A DNA stretch of 21,031 bases from DATFJZ01 sp046482845 (GTDB lineage: Bacteria > Desulfobacterota > Desulfobacteria > Desulfobacterales > Desulfobacteraceae). Position 1 is the stretch's first letter, and each line of letters opens with the position of its first letter. Shown one piece after another: positions 1-6,618 of the stretch. The translations under genes and the position numbers were made by a program. A model generated the notes under the pieces. The model did no database searches and was not told the DNA's origin. It saw only the letters and a program-made list of their open reading frames with translations. The stretch lies in NCBI GenBank assembly GCA_046482845.1, contig JAWOEJ010000176.1, positions 1 through 21,031 of the forward strand, in the 5' to 3' direction.

Positions 1-756
1 TTCAGGTCAGCCGATACCGCTTTAATAGTCCATAAAAAAGGGGTAATGCAGCTGTATGAAATTTCTTTTGCACAGGATGTGAATGCCTTGAAAAAAGATA
101 TCCAGCGGGCCGAATCCCTTAAGCGGTACACGGCCCTTTTTCAGCCCTGGCCGGAATTTAGTTCCGCCTTGTACCGCTGCCTGCTCCAGGATCTTTTTGC
201 CCACAACATAAGAACCCGGCAGGAGTTTTATGATCACGCCGATACGGTGATCCCAGGCCTGCACAAGAAAGGGGCCGATTTTATTAAAAAAACTGAAGAT
301 CTCTGTCAAACTTATGAAACAAGTCTTGCAACCCTTAAAAAATTGATTCTTAAACATCAGAATCGTCCCAGGGTGTTAACCTTGATGGAGTCTCTCAAGC
401 ATCACCTTGTCAGCCTGGTGCCTGCCAATTTTTTGGACATCTATTCACCTGCCAGAATAGACCCCCTGTCAACCTATGTCAGAGGCATATGTATCCGTGC
501 GGAACGGGGCGCTGCAGAACCGGTAAAGGATGAGAAAAAGCAGCCCCTTGTAGAAAAATATACCAGAAAGCTCGATCATATGCTCAAGGAGCTCAATGAA
601 ACCTCTTCCCGTGAAAAGGCAGACGCCGTGGAGGATTTTTACTGGATGATTGAAGAGTACAAAATTTCTCTGTTTGCCCAGGAGTTGAAAACCAGCATTA
701 AAATTTCCCCCCAGCGGCTGGATAAAATGTCCAGAAAAATAATGACAATGATTTAA
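1..756 (+). CDS. hrpA: ATP-dependent RNA helicase HrpA, C-terminal fragment (5' end outside window)
   Basis: The reading frame is open from base 1 and continues upstream of the first ATG at 46 (window-encoded FRSADTALIV then KKGVMQLYEI), so this is the tail of a longer gene. The visible 251 residues match the C-terminal DUF3418 region of bacterial HrpA, a DEAH-box RNA helicase of about 1300 residues. Recognisable blocks are the middle LDIYSPARIDPLSTYVRGI followed by IRAERGAAEPVKDEKK (family: a patch where Arg-rich helices precede a PxKD segment) and the terminal YKISLFAQELKTSIKIS, close to the family's RVSLFAQELGT signature. The helicase motor lies outside the window and its integrity cannot be judged. 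HrpA proteins unwind RNA and act in ribosome-linked mRNA processing. No catalytic residue is visible here. The family call is confident from the ending alone. Confidence 0.85.
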   Translation, partial: FRSADTALIVHKKGVMQLYEISFAQDVNALKKDIQRAESLKRYTALFQPWPEFSSALYRCLLQDLFAHNIRTRQEFYDHADTVIPGLHKKGADFIKKTEDLCQTYETSLATLKKLILKHQNRPRVLTLMESLKHHLVSLVPANFLDIYSPARIDPLSTYVRGICIRAERGAAEPVKDEKKQPLVEKYTRKLDHMLKELNETSSREKADAVEDFYWMIEEYKISLFAQELKTSIKISPQRLDKMSRKIMTMI

Positions 757-784
757 ACGGCGTGAGGGACCATGATACTGTTTT

Positions 785-804
785 CCTGGGTATACAGTAC
801 CCGG
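785..804. other. Small imperfect hairpin between hrpA and RES toxin gene
   Basis: GGGTA and TACCC (788-792 and 798-802) can pair around a 5-nt loop, with partly matching CC/GG flanks. It sits directly after the RES toxin stop codon and 28 bp past the hrpA stop. There is no clean T-run on either side, only TTGTTTCCTTCTT further along the plus strand. It may be a weak boundary between the two convergent genes, but it is not a classical intrinsic terminator. Confidence 0.25.
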
Positions 805-1284
805 CTATCGTTGTTTCCTTCTTAAAAACCGACCGTCAAATTGAAAGTCCATTGGGTCTCCTATGGTTATTTTTGAAAAATCAGGGTGGTGTGGATTGAT
901 AAGAAAATTGCTCTCTATTGGAACAACGACACTGGGAACTTCTAAAATAAGGGCAGCGTTTTTTTTCACCCACTCATCGCCAAATGTACGAGACGCCGAT
1001 CCAATGGGTTTTTGGTCCCAGTCACCGGGAATTTCCACATCAGAATCAACCAAAGAAGCATCAAAACGGACAGGAATAGCCTGGAAGAGATGGAGAAGGT
1101 AAGAAGGGGATGCAGAAAGTGTGTTTACAAGGATCTCCATAGCTGCAAGGGATAAACTGCTTGCCGTATATACAATAGGTGTTCCCTTTGAGTTCCATCG
1201 GCCTCCGTATCGTCGTGGACCTTCGCCGCTAAAAGCGGATTGTACATACCTTGATTTTACAAGGCGCCAGGATGTGATGATCAA
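805..1284 (-). CDS. RES-domain toxin of a Xre/RES toxin-antitoxin system
   Basis: A 159-residue RES-family protein. The hallmark residues are visible: Arg in RYGGRWNSKGTPIVYTA (R29), Glu in SLAAMEILVN (E50) and Ser in LEVPSVVVPIESNFLINP (S118). The family takes its name from these Arg-Glu-Ser positions. Characterised RES toxins attack NAD+ (NAD+ phosphorylase or glycohydrolase) or ADP-ribosylate targets. Which activity this one has cannot be told. The length is normal and no key residue is missing. The start is TTG at 1284-1282, overlapping the antitoxin stop as TTGA. A GGAG lies 7 nt upstream inside the antitoxin's last codons, and the next in-frame ATG (codon 49) would remove the conserved Arg. 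The gene is translationally coupled to its antitoxin, and the pair is transcribed leftward, convergent with hrpA. Confidence 0.9.
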   Translation of the reverse strand: MIITSWRLVKSRYVQSAFSGEGPRRYGGRWNSKGTPIVYTASSLSLAAMEILVNTLSASPSYLLHLFQAIPVRFDASLVDSDVEIPGDWDQKPIGSASRTFGDEWVKKNAALILEVPSVVVPIESNFLINPHHPDFSKITIGDPMDFQFDGRFLRRKQR

Positions 1285-1661
1285 GAAAAGACTCCATGTT
1301 CAATTCTTCCAAGCAGATCTTCAACTTCTCTGCCGCCTATCTCAGTACTGGTGAAGTGCAGGGGCGTTTTTCCCTGGAAATACTCTAATGGCTCATTCAA
1401 CCATTTTTTAGCAATATCCTTGTCTTCAAAAACCTCCTTTGCCCGGCAAAAAATACGAGATATCCTGTCAACTCTTTCAGATTCATTTTTACTTAATCGA
1501 CCCGACTTCTTTCTCTGGGCCAATGTGCTATGTCCAATACCGACTATTTTTCCCATTTTCTTCTGGGATAACTCTAGAGCACATCGGATTTTATCAAAAT
1601 CAGTAAAAGGTAATCCAGACTCTATTGACTGGATCTGTGAAAATAAAGGTCGATTCTCCAT
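1281..1661 (-). CDS. Xre/MbcA/ParS-type antitoxin (DUF2384 toxin-binding domain)
   Basis: A 126-residue antitoxin partner of the RES toxin. The N-terminal half (about residues 15-65) is a helix-turn-helix-like Xre region with ALELSQKKMGKIVGIGHST followed by RKKSGRLSKNESERVDRI. The C-terminal half is the DUF2384 toxin-binding domain, with AKKWLNEPLEYFQGKTPL and the ending EVEDLLGRIEHGVFS, very close to family consensus. The ATG at 1661 is chosen because a strong AAGGAGG sits 6 nt upstream; an in-frame ATG at 1766 has no such site and lies upstream of the promoter. Such antitoxins bind the toxin active site and usually repress their own promoter. A palindrome in the promoter spacer (1699-1710) is a plausible operator. 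The stop overlaps the toxin TTG start by 4 bp. Confidence 0.9.
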   Translation of the reverse strand: MENRPLFSQIQSIESGLPFTDFDKIRCALELSQKKMGKIVGIGHSTLAQRKKSGRLSKNESERVDRISRIFCRAKEVFEDKDIAKKWLNEPLEYFQGKTPLHFTSTEIGGREVEDLLGRIEHGVFS

Positions 1662-1691
1662 AATAAGCCTCCTTTTTCTTGTTTTGTATAA

Positions 1692-1720
1692 ATAATAATC
1701 CAAATTTGGAAGCCAGTCAA
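1692..1720 (-). promoter_or_regulatory. Sigma70-like promoter of the Xre/RES operon with palindromic spacer
   Basis: On the minus strand TTGACT (1720-1715) is followed by exactly 17 bp and then TATTAT (1697-1692). Transcription would start near 1684, leaving a leader of about 23 nt with the AAGGAGG site. The spacer contains the perfect 12-bp palindrome TCCAAATTTGGA (1699-1710), placed where a bound repressor would block RNA polymerase. This is a good candidate operator for the Xre antitoxin. Promoter elements are read directly; the operator role is inference. Confidence 0.7.
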
Positions 1721-1845
1721 GTTTCCGGATCATTGCTTCAGACTTTTCTTTTTTTTTTGATTGCATTGGTATTCATTGTCATCTGACATCTGAAATTTTC
1801 AAGTACCGGAAATCTGTTGATAAGCGTATCCTGTTCCTGCCTGAG

Positions 1846-1969
1846 TTTATATGAAAGCCATCAGCCGTCAGCCAACAGTACTCAGCTAAAAGCTAACAGC
1901 TAAAAGCTAAAAGCTAACAGCTTCCATGCTTCGTTGTGTCCGCCAGGACATGGGGGTTATATGAAAGCT
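1846..1969 (+). repeat. Heptamer-built intergenic repeat, copy A
   Basis: Read in 7-nt steps from TATGAAA (1849): three GCCNNCA-type units, a fixed GTACTCA unit (1878-1884), five GCTAAMA units (1885-1919, order AAAA, AACA, AAAA, AAAA, AACA after GCT), then GCTTCCA, TGCTTCG and a tail with the hairpin TGTCC-GCCA-GGACA (1937-1950). The leading TTATATGAAAGC recurs after the tail (1957-1968), as if another unit began there. Related copies lie at 14121-14267 and 18441-18606, with a degraded one at 6473-6520. This copy sits between the divergent toxin-antitoxin and por promoters. The rest of 1721-2076 holds no gene that I can support, only the por promoter. Confidence 0.85.
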
Positions 1970-1992
1970 TTGGTTGAAACCCTGTATTTTTC

Positions 1993-2021
1993 TTGATCAA
2001 AGGGGAGAACTATTGTAGGAT
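1993..2021 (+). promoter_or_regulatory. Probable promoter of the por-like operon
   Basis: TTGATC (1993-1998), a 17-bp spacer, then TAGGAT (2016-2021) match sigma70-type boxes at 4 of 6 positions each. Transcription would begin near 2028, about 49 nt before the gamma-subunit ATG. The -35 box begins 24 bp after the end of repeat copy A. No alternative promoter is visible before the first gene of the operon. Confidence 0.5.
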
Positions 2022-2076
2022 ATTTCTGTTTTATACCCAGAAATGCTTAAACATGAAACATTGTAAAGGTTAAATT

Positions 2077-2637
2077 ATGCAGGAAATTCGTTTTCACGGC
2101 CGTGGCGGACAGGGAACCGTCATGGCTTCTGTTATACTGGCAAAGGCCTTTTTCAAAGCAGGCTGTTATGTCCAGACCTTTCCCGTATTTGGCGTTGAAC
2201 GCAGAGGCGCTCCGGTTGAGGCATATCTGAGGCTGGCTGAGACAAAGATTCTTGTTCGCAGTAATGTTTATACGCCTGATCATGTGGTTGTTCAGGATAT
2301 CAAGCTCTTAAGCACCGTGGATGTTACAAAGGGCCTGAAACCCGGAGGATGGATTTTGCTTAATGCCCGTGACGTTCCCGATGCTCCCCAGTTAAACGCC
2401 TATAAGGTCGCCATTGTGGATGCAGGCGCCATAGCACAGAATAATAATCTGGGCACAAGAACCCAGCCGATTATCAACACTGCCATGATCGGCGCATTTG
2501 CCAGGATCATGGAAAATCCACCCATGGATGCTGTTAAAGAGGCAATTTTCCAGGAACTTCCAGTAAAACAAGAGGAAAACTATAAGGCAGCCCAGGCCGC
2601 TTATAAGGCGGTTCAGATACAGCGAACAATGAATTGA
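2077..2637 (+). CDS. 2-oxoacid:acceptor oxidoreductase, gamma subunit (PorC/PadE-like)
   Basis: A 186-residue gamma subunit of a thiamine-pyrophosphate 2-oxoacid oxidoreductase; this subunit forms the domain involved in CoA binding. It begins with the glycine-rich IRFHGRGGQGTVMAS (residues 4-18) and has the family motif FGVERRGAPVEAYLR (about 49-63). Length is typical for a stand-alone gamma subunit. The ATG at 2077 follows AAAGG at a 7-nt distance. It is the first gene of a four-gene cluster (gamma, flavoprotein-ferredoxin, alpha, beta) on one strand. The substrate cannot be read from this subunit: pyruvate, branched-chain 2-oxoacids or aryl-glyoxylates are all possible for this branch. Confidence 0.9.
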   Translation: MQEIRFHGRGGQGTVMASVILAKAFFKAGCYVQTFPVFGVERRGAPVEAYLRLAETKILVRSNVYTPDHVVVQDIKLLSTVDVTKGLKPGGWILLNARDVPDAPQLNAYKVAIVDAGAIAQNNNLGTRTQPIINTAMIGAFARIMENPPMDAVKEAIFQELPVKQEENYKAAQAAYKAVQIQRTMN

Positions 2638-2672
2638 CAACGGGTTAACCGGTAATTGATTAAGGGAATACA

Positions 2673-4439
2673 ATGGGATCACAACAAGCACATTTAGAGG
2701 ATGTACCTTTATATATTTCAAAATCCAATATTTCAACCCGGAGCAACAAAACAGGTTCCTGGCGGTTTGTATGTCCGGTATATGATGAAAAAACAGCCCC
2801 CTGCAGCAGCAGATGCCCGGCTGGCGAAGATATTGCCCGTGTGGAAATGCTGGCTGCAAAAGGAGAGTTTCTTGGGGCATGGGAAACCATTATCCGTGAA
2901 AATCCGTTTCCAGCTGTGTGCGGCCGGGTCTGTTTTCACACATGCGAGCAGGCGTGCAACAGGCGGGAATTTGACCGGGAAGTGGGAATTCATAACCTGG
3001 AGCGTTTGGTCGGTGATATGGCAATCAGGGAAAATTATCAGGTTCCCGGGGATCTTACCCCCGCGGCACAGAATTCACCCCAAAAACATATCGCCATAGC
3101 CGGTTCAGGCCCTTCCGGTCTGGCAGCGGTGTGGTTTTTGTCAATGCTCGGTTATTCGTGCGATATTTTTGAATCAAAAAATGAGCCGGGGGGAATTCTG
3201 CGCTGGGGCATTCCTGCTTACAGGCTTCCCCGTGATATATTAAAATACGAGATAAACAGGATTGTTGACAGGGATTTAAACAATCAGGACATTAAACTAT
3301 TCTGCAATACCCCTCTAACAGAGGAGTTAATTGATAGCCGTTCAGATCGTTATGATGCTGTTTTTATGGGGTGCGGTTATGGAAAATCTCTGGAAATGGG
3401 CATTGCAGGCCAGGAAAACGCCTTTGACGGCCTTGAATTTCTCCATGATTCAGACACATGCAAGGCAGATAAAGGCCGGGGATTAACAGCGGTCATCGGC
3501 GGCGGTAATACAGCCATTGATGTGGCAAGGTCATTGAAAAGAACCGGAGCAACGCCTGTCATAGTCTATCGCCGAAGAAAACAGGATATGCCTGCCTTTG
3601 CCCATGAGATTGATATGGCCCTTGAGGAAGGTATTGAACTCATGGAATTGTTTTCCCCGGTTGCCATTGAGAAAGATAAAAGCGGATATATACTCACATT
3701 ACAGAAAATGAAACCTGTTGATATGGAGACAAAAACCGGTCGGACAAGGGTTGCGCCTGATAAAGCCCCCCACCGGACCCTAACCGTTGACAGGGTGTTT
3801 ACCGCAATCGGGGCAGCGCCTGAGAAAGACTGGTATCTTCCTTCTGAAGATCAGGATCATATCATCAAGCTCAGCCACTGCACGTTCTGGGAAAAAGAGT
3901 TTCCTGTGGTTTTTGGCGGCGATCTTACGTCTCCTGTTAAAAGCGTAGCCCATGCCATTGCATCCGGCAAGCAGGCAGCCATTGCTCTTGATACCTATTT
4001 CAGACAGGGTACAGAAAAAATACTTGAAAATATAAATAATTCCAGGGTGGGAACCGGTCAGTCCCTTTCAATGGAAATATATCTTCAAGGAAAACGAAAA
4101 GAGCGCAATCCCCATGTTGTTTCATTTCAAGAGATTAACACGGATTATTTTTCAGAAATCCCAAAAAATGAGCCAAATGTGCTTTCTCCGGATCACAGGG
4201 CAACCTGCTTTGATGAAGTTGAAAAAGGATTGGACAGGGAAGCTGGCATAAAAGAAGCCCTGCGCTGTTTTAACTGCGGAATATGCAATGACTGCGATAA
4301 CTGCCGGGTGTTCTGTCCGGATGCGGCTGTTGTTGTGAATAAAAAGCGGTATATTGATCTGGATTACTGTAAGGGCTGCGGTATCTGCGTTGTGGAATGC
4401 CCCCGTAATGCCATGAGTCTGGAGGAGGAGAAACCATGA
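2673..4439 (+). CDS. GltD-like NAD(P)/FAD oxidoreductase fused to a C-terminal 2[4Fe-4S] ferredoxin domain; electron-transfer subunit
   Basis: 588 residues in three parts. Residues 30-120 are an Fe-S region like that of the glutamate synthase small subunit, with Cys at 34, 44, 48, 83, 87, 91 and 95. Residues 138-440 are a two-dinucleotide-domain oxidoreductase: FAD motif IAIAGSGPSGLAA (140-152), PGGILRWGIPAYRLP (172-186), NAD(P) motif AVIGGGNTAIDVA (273-285) and FGGDLTSPVKSVAHAIASGK near 414-433. Residues 530-580 are a ferredoxin-type domain with CNDCDNCRVFCP and CKGCGICVVECP. It replaces the small PorD ferredoxin seen in simpler complexes and resembles the pairing of delta and NAD(P)H-binding subunits in phenylglyoxylate dehydrogenase (Pad) complexes. 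Its likely role is to move electrons from the TPP site to NAD(P)+ or the reverse. ATG 2673 follows AAGGGA. Its TGA overlaps the alpha-subunit ATG. Confidence 0.88.
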   Translation: MGSQQAHLEDVPLYISKSNISTRSNKTGSWRFVCPVYDEKTAPCSSRCPAGEDIARVEMLAAKGEFLGAWETIIRENPFPAVCGRVCFHTCEQACNRREFDREVGIHNLERLVGDMAIRENYQVPGDLTPAAQNSPQKHIAIAGSGPSGLAAVWFLSMLGYSCDIFESKNEPGGILRWGIPAYRLPRDILKYEINRIVDRDLNNQDIKLFCNTPLTEELIDSRSDRYDAVFMGCGYGKSLEMGIAGQENAFDGLEFLHDSDTCKADKGRGLTAVIGGGNTAIDVARSLKRTGATPVIVYRRRKQDMPAFAHEIDMALEEGIELMELFSPVAIEKDKSGYILTLQKMKPVDMETKTGRTRVAPDKAPHRTLTVDRVFTAIGAAPEKDWYLPSEDQDHIIKLSHCTFWEKEFPVVFGGDLTSPVKSVAHAIASGKQAAIALDTYFRQGTEKILENINNSRVGTGQSLSMEIYLQGKRKERNPHVVSFQEINTDYFSEIPKNEPNVLSPDHRATCFDEVEKGLDREAGIKEALRCFNCGICNDCDNCRVFCPDAAVVVNKKRYIDLDYCKGCGICVVECPRNAMSLEEEKP

Positions 4440-5596
4440 GAGAAGTTCTGGAAGGAAGTCACGCTGTATCTGAAGCTGTCAGGCTTGCAAAGGTTCAGGT
4501 CATGTCAGCATATCCCATTACCCCGCAGACCCATATTGTTGAAGCGCTGTCTGAATTCTGTGCAGACGGGAAAATGGATGCCCGTTTTATATGCGTTGAA
4601 AGCGAACATTCAGCTATGGCCGCTGTTATCGGGGCTGCCAGCGGCGGGGCGCGAACTTTTACCGCCAGTTCATCCCAGGGACTTGCCCTTATGCATGAAC
4701 TTCTGCACTGGGCTTCGGCAGGCCGTCTTCCCATTGTTATGGCAGAGGTAAACCGCGCACTTGGCCCTGGATGGAATATCTGGATGGACCAGACAGACAG
4801 TCTGGCCCAAAGGGATACAGGCTGGATTCAGCTTTACTGCGAAGATGCGCAGGAGGTCCTGGATACCACCCTTCAGGCCTACAGGCTGGCTGAAAGCATT
4901 AATCTGCCGGTTATGGTGGTGCTGGATGCCTTTTTTCTCTCCCATACATACGAGCCTGTTGATATTCCTGATCAGGAGAGGGTTGACAGGTTTCTGCCTG
5001 CATTTCATCCCAGAATCCGGCTGGATACGTCTTCTCCCTTTGCATTGTATCAAATGGCGCCGCCAGCCGTTTACATGGAAATGCGCCGTGATATTCAAAA
5101 GGCCATGGAACAGGTCCCTGCACATTTTGAACGGGTTGAAGATGAATTTGAAGATATTTTTCACCGAAGATACACCCCTGCTGATGCCTTTTGCTGCGAA
5201 GATGCGGACATAATCCTGGTAATGGCAGGAACAGCCGCCAGTACCTGCCGTCAGGTGGTTATGGATCTCAGGGCCAAAGGGGAAAAGATCGGACTGGTCA
5301 AATTAAAGATGTTCAGGCCCTTTCCAAAAACACTTTTCCGCAACATCCTGGAAAATGCAGAAAAAATCGCGGTTATTGACAGGAATTTCTCGTTTGGCGC
5401 ATCCGGCATATTTGCCCAGGAAATCCGGGCCGCCATGTACAACCATTCCAGACGTCCTCCCGTATTCGGCTATATTGCCGGGCTGGGCGGCAGGGATGTA
5501 ACCCCTGAACTGCTTGAAAAGATTTATTATACAACTAAAAATACGGCTGAACCAGAAAACGAGAGTGTGTGGGCAGGCTTGAAGGAGGAGGTCTAA
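4436..5596 (+). CDS. porA: 2-oxoacid:acceptor oxidoreductase, alpha subunit (PorA-like)
   Basis: 386 residues, normal for PorA. It starts VLEGSHAVSEAVRLAKVQV and has SAYPITPQTHIVEAL (24-38), the TPP-pyrimidine-domain signature, then ICVESEHSAMAAVIGAA (52-68), including the Glu region that activates TPP. WMDQTDSLAQRDTGW (116-130) closely follows PorA proteins. The C-terminal part (from about residue 255, IILVMAGTAASTCRQVV onward) is the transketolase-C-like domain. It works with the beta subunit to decarboxylate a 2-oxoacid and form acyl-CoA. The start overlaps the upstream stop (ATGA) and is preceded by GGAGGAG, indicating translational coupling. Similarity to PorA favours pyruvate, but this branch also includes VorA and PadG proteins. 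Confidence 0.9.
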   Translation: MREVLEGSHAVSEAVRLAKVQVMSAYPITPQTHIVEALSEFCADGKMDARFICVESEHSAMAAVIGAASGGARTFTASSSQGLALMHELLHWASAGRLPIVMAEVNRALGPGWNIWMDQTDSLAQRDTGWIQLYCEDAQEVLDTTLQAYRLAESINLPVMVVLDAFFLSHTYEPVDIPDQERVDRFLPAFHPRIRLDTSSPFALYQMAPPAVYMEMRRDIQKAMEQVPAHFERVEDEFEDIFHRRYTPADAFCCEDADIILVMAGTAASTCRQVVMDLRAKGEKIGLVKLKMFRPFPKTLFRNILENAEKIAVIDRNFSFGASGIFAQEIRAAMYNHSRRPPVFGYIAGLGGRDVTPELLEKIYYTTKNTAEPENESVWAGLKEEV

Positions 5597-5597
5597 C

Positions 5598-6479
5598 ATG
5601 ACAGGAATTGATATGCCTCAAAGAGATTTAATGCACTCCGGCCATGTAGGATGTCCGGGGTGCGGCGCCACCATTGCCATGAAGTTTGCACTTCAGGCCC
5701 TTGGGAAAGAAACAATCATGGTGATCCCTGCCTGCTGCTGGGCTATTATTGCAGGGCCCCATCCCCAGAGTTCCCTTGAGGTGCCCATACTCCACACAGC
5801 ATTTGAAACAGCAGGCGCAGCCTCAAGCGGTCTGCGTGCGGCCCTGGACATGCAGGGAGACACAAAAACAACAATCGTGGCATGGGCAGGAGACGGAGGC
5901 ACCTTTGATATTGGGTTTCAGGCCCTTTCAGGGGCAGCAGAGAGAAATGAAGATTTCATCTATGTATGCTATGACAACGAGGCTTACATGAATACAGGGG
6001 TTCAGCGCAGTTCTTCAACTCCTGTGGGCACCCGGACAACAACCACTCCGGGACAGGGATGGAAGCAGACCCGGAAAAAAAATATAGTCGAAGTTCTGGC
6101 AGCCCACAGGATCCCATATGCAGCCACCGCAAACATAGCCTTTCCCGATGATATGATCCGCAAGTTCAAGAAAGCAAAAGACATGAAAGGCGGAACCCGC
6201 TTTATCCATGTTTACGCGGCCTGTCCCACAGGCTGGCGCATTCCTTCTGAAATGTGTATAAAGGTTTCAAGACTTGCGGTACAGTCAAATTTTTTCCCGC
6301 TGTATGAAGTGGAAGACGGTGTTAAATATACCCTGAACCATAAGGGGAATAAATCTGTGAAAGACTATATGAGTATCCAGGGAAGATTCAAGCACCTCAC
6401 AGATGAGGATTATGCAGATATCCAGGAAATGGTTGACGGGGACTGGGATCTTTTAAACCGCAGGGTTACAGGTGGCTGA
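5598..6479 (+). CDS. porB: 2-oxoacid:acceptor oxidoreductase, beta subunit (PorB-like)
   Basis: 293-residue TPP-binding beta subunit. GCPGCGATIAM at 18-28 supplies two Cys ligands (19, 22) of the proximal [4Fe-4S] cluster; further ligands are expected from the C46/C47 pair and C209 in YAACPTGWRIP. The TPP/Mg motif is AWAGDGGTFDIGFQALSGA (95-113) with YDNEAYMNTGVQRSSSTP (125-142). This last block is characteristic of PorB-type rather than KorB-type subunits. A CC doublet (46-47) stands where many homologs show a single Cys. The ATG at 5598 lies 1 bp past the alpha stop and is preceded by GGAGGAGG. The gene's 3' end runs into a degraded copy of the heptamer repeat (6473-6520). It is the last gene of the cluster. 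Confidence 0.9.
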   Translation: MTGIDMPQRDLMHSGHVGCPGCGATIAMKFALQALGKETIMVIPACCWAIIAGPHPQSSLEVPILHTAFETAGAASSGLRAALDMQGDTKTTIVAWAGDGGTFDIGFQALSGAAERNEDFIYVCYDNEAYMNTGVQRSSSTPVGTRTTTTPGQGWKQTRKKNIVEVLAAHRIPYAATANIAFPDDMIRKFKKAKDMKGGTRFIHVYAACPTGWRIPSEMCIKVSRLAVQSNFFPLYEVEDGVKYTLNHKGNKSVKDYMSIQGRFKHLTDEDYADIQEMVDGDWDLLNRRVTGG

Positions 6480-6520
6480 TGGCTTTCATTTTTTGTTGTG
6501 CCGGGTCAATGATCATGGGC
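6473..6520 (+). repeat. Degraded copy of the heptamer-built repeat at the porB 3' end (copy D)
   Basis: GCTTTCATTTTTTGTTGTG (6482-6500) matches the consensus GCTTTCATGCTTTGTTGTG of copy B2 at 17 of 19 positions and is followed by a scrambled hairpin region ending in CATGGG, as in the intact tails. The preceding GGCTGATGGCT covers the porB stop codon. The remainder up to 6618 holds a short CCGGC-CAT-GCCGG inverted repeat (6520-6532) but no gene and no promoter that I find convincing. Confidence 0.6.
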
Positions 6521-6618
6521 CGGCCATGCCGGTTAAACCTTATCCTGAATCCAGCTCTTGAAAGGGAGTGGGAATAAGCCTGGATATACAGTATGGTTTT
6601 TTTTATGGGGTGTAATAT

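Noticed and set aside
863..1695. Plus-strand reading frames opposite the toxin-antitoxin genes
   Set aside because: They are antisense to well-supported genes, with no motifs and no ribosome sites.
1281..1766. Longer antitoxin starting at 1766
   Set aside because: The extra 35 residues are upstream of the promoter and of a strong ribosome site at 1661.
6520..6532. Terminator hairpin CCGGC-CAT-GCCGG after porB
   Set aside because: A 5-bp stem is followed by TTAAACC, not a T-run; too weak to call.
6558..6590. Promoter before the receiver-kinase (TTGAAA with TATACA)
   Set aside because: The spacing is 21 bp and the in-register hexamer TGGATA is poor.
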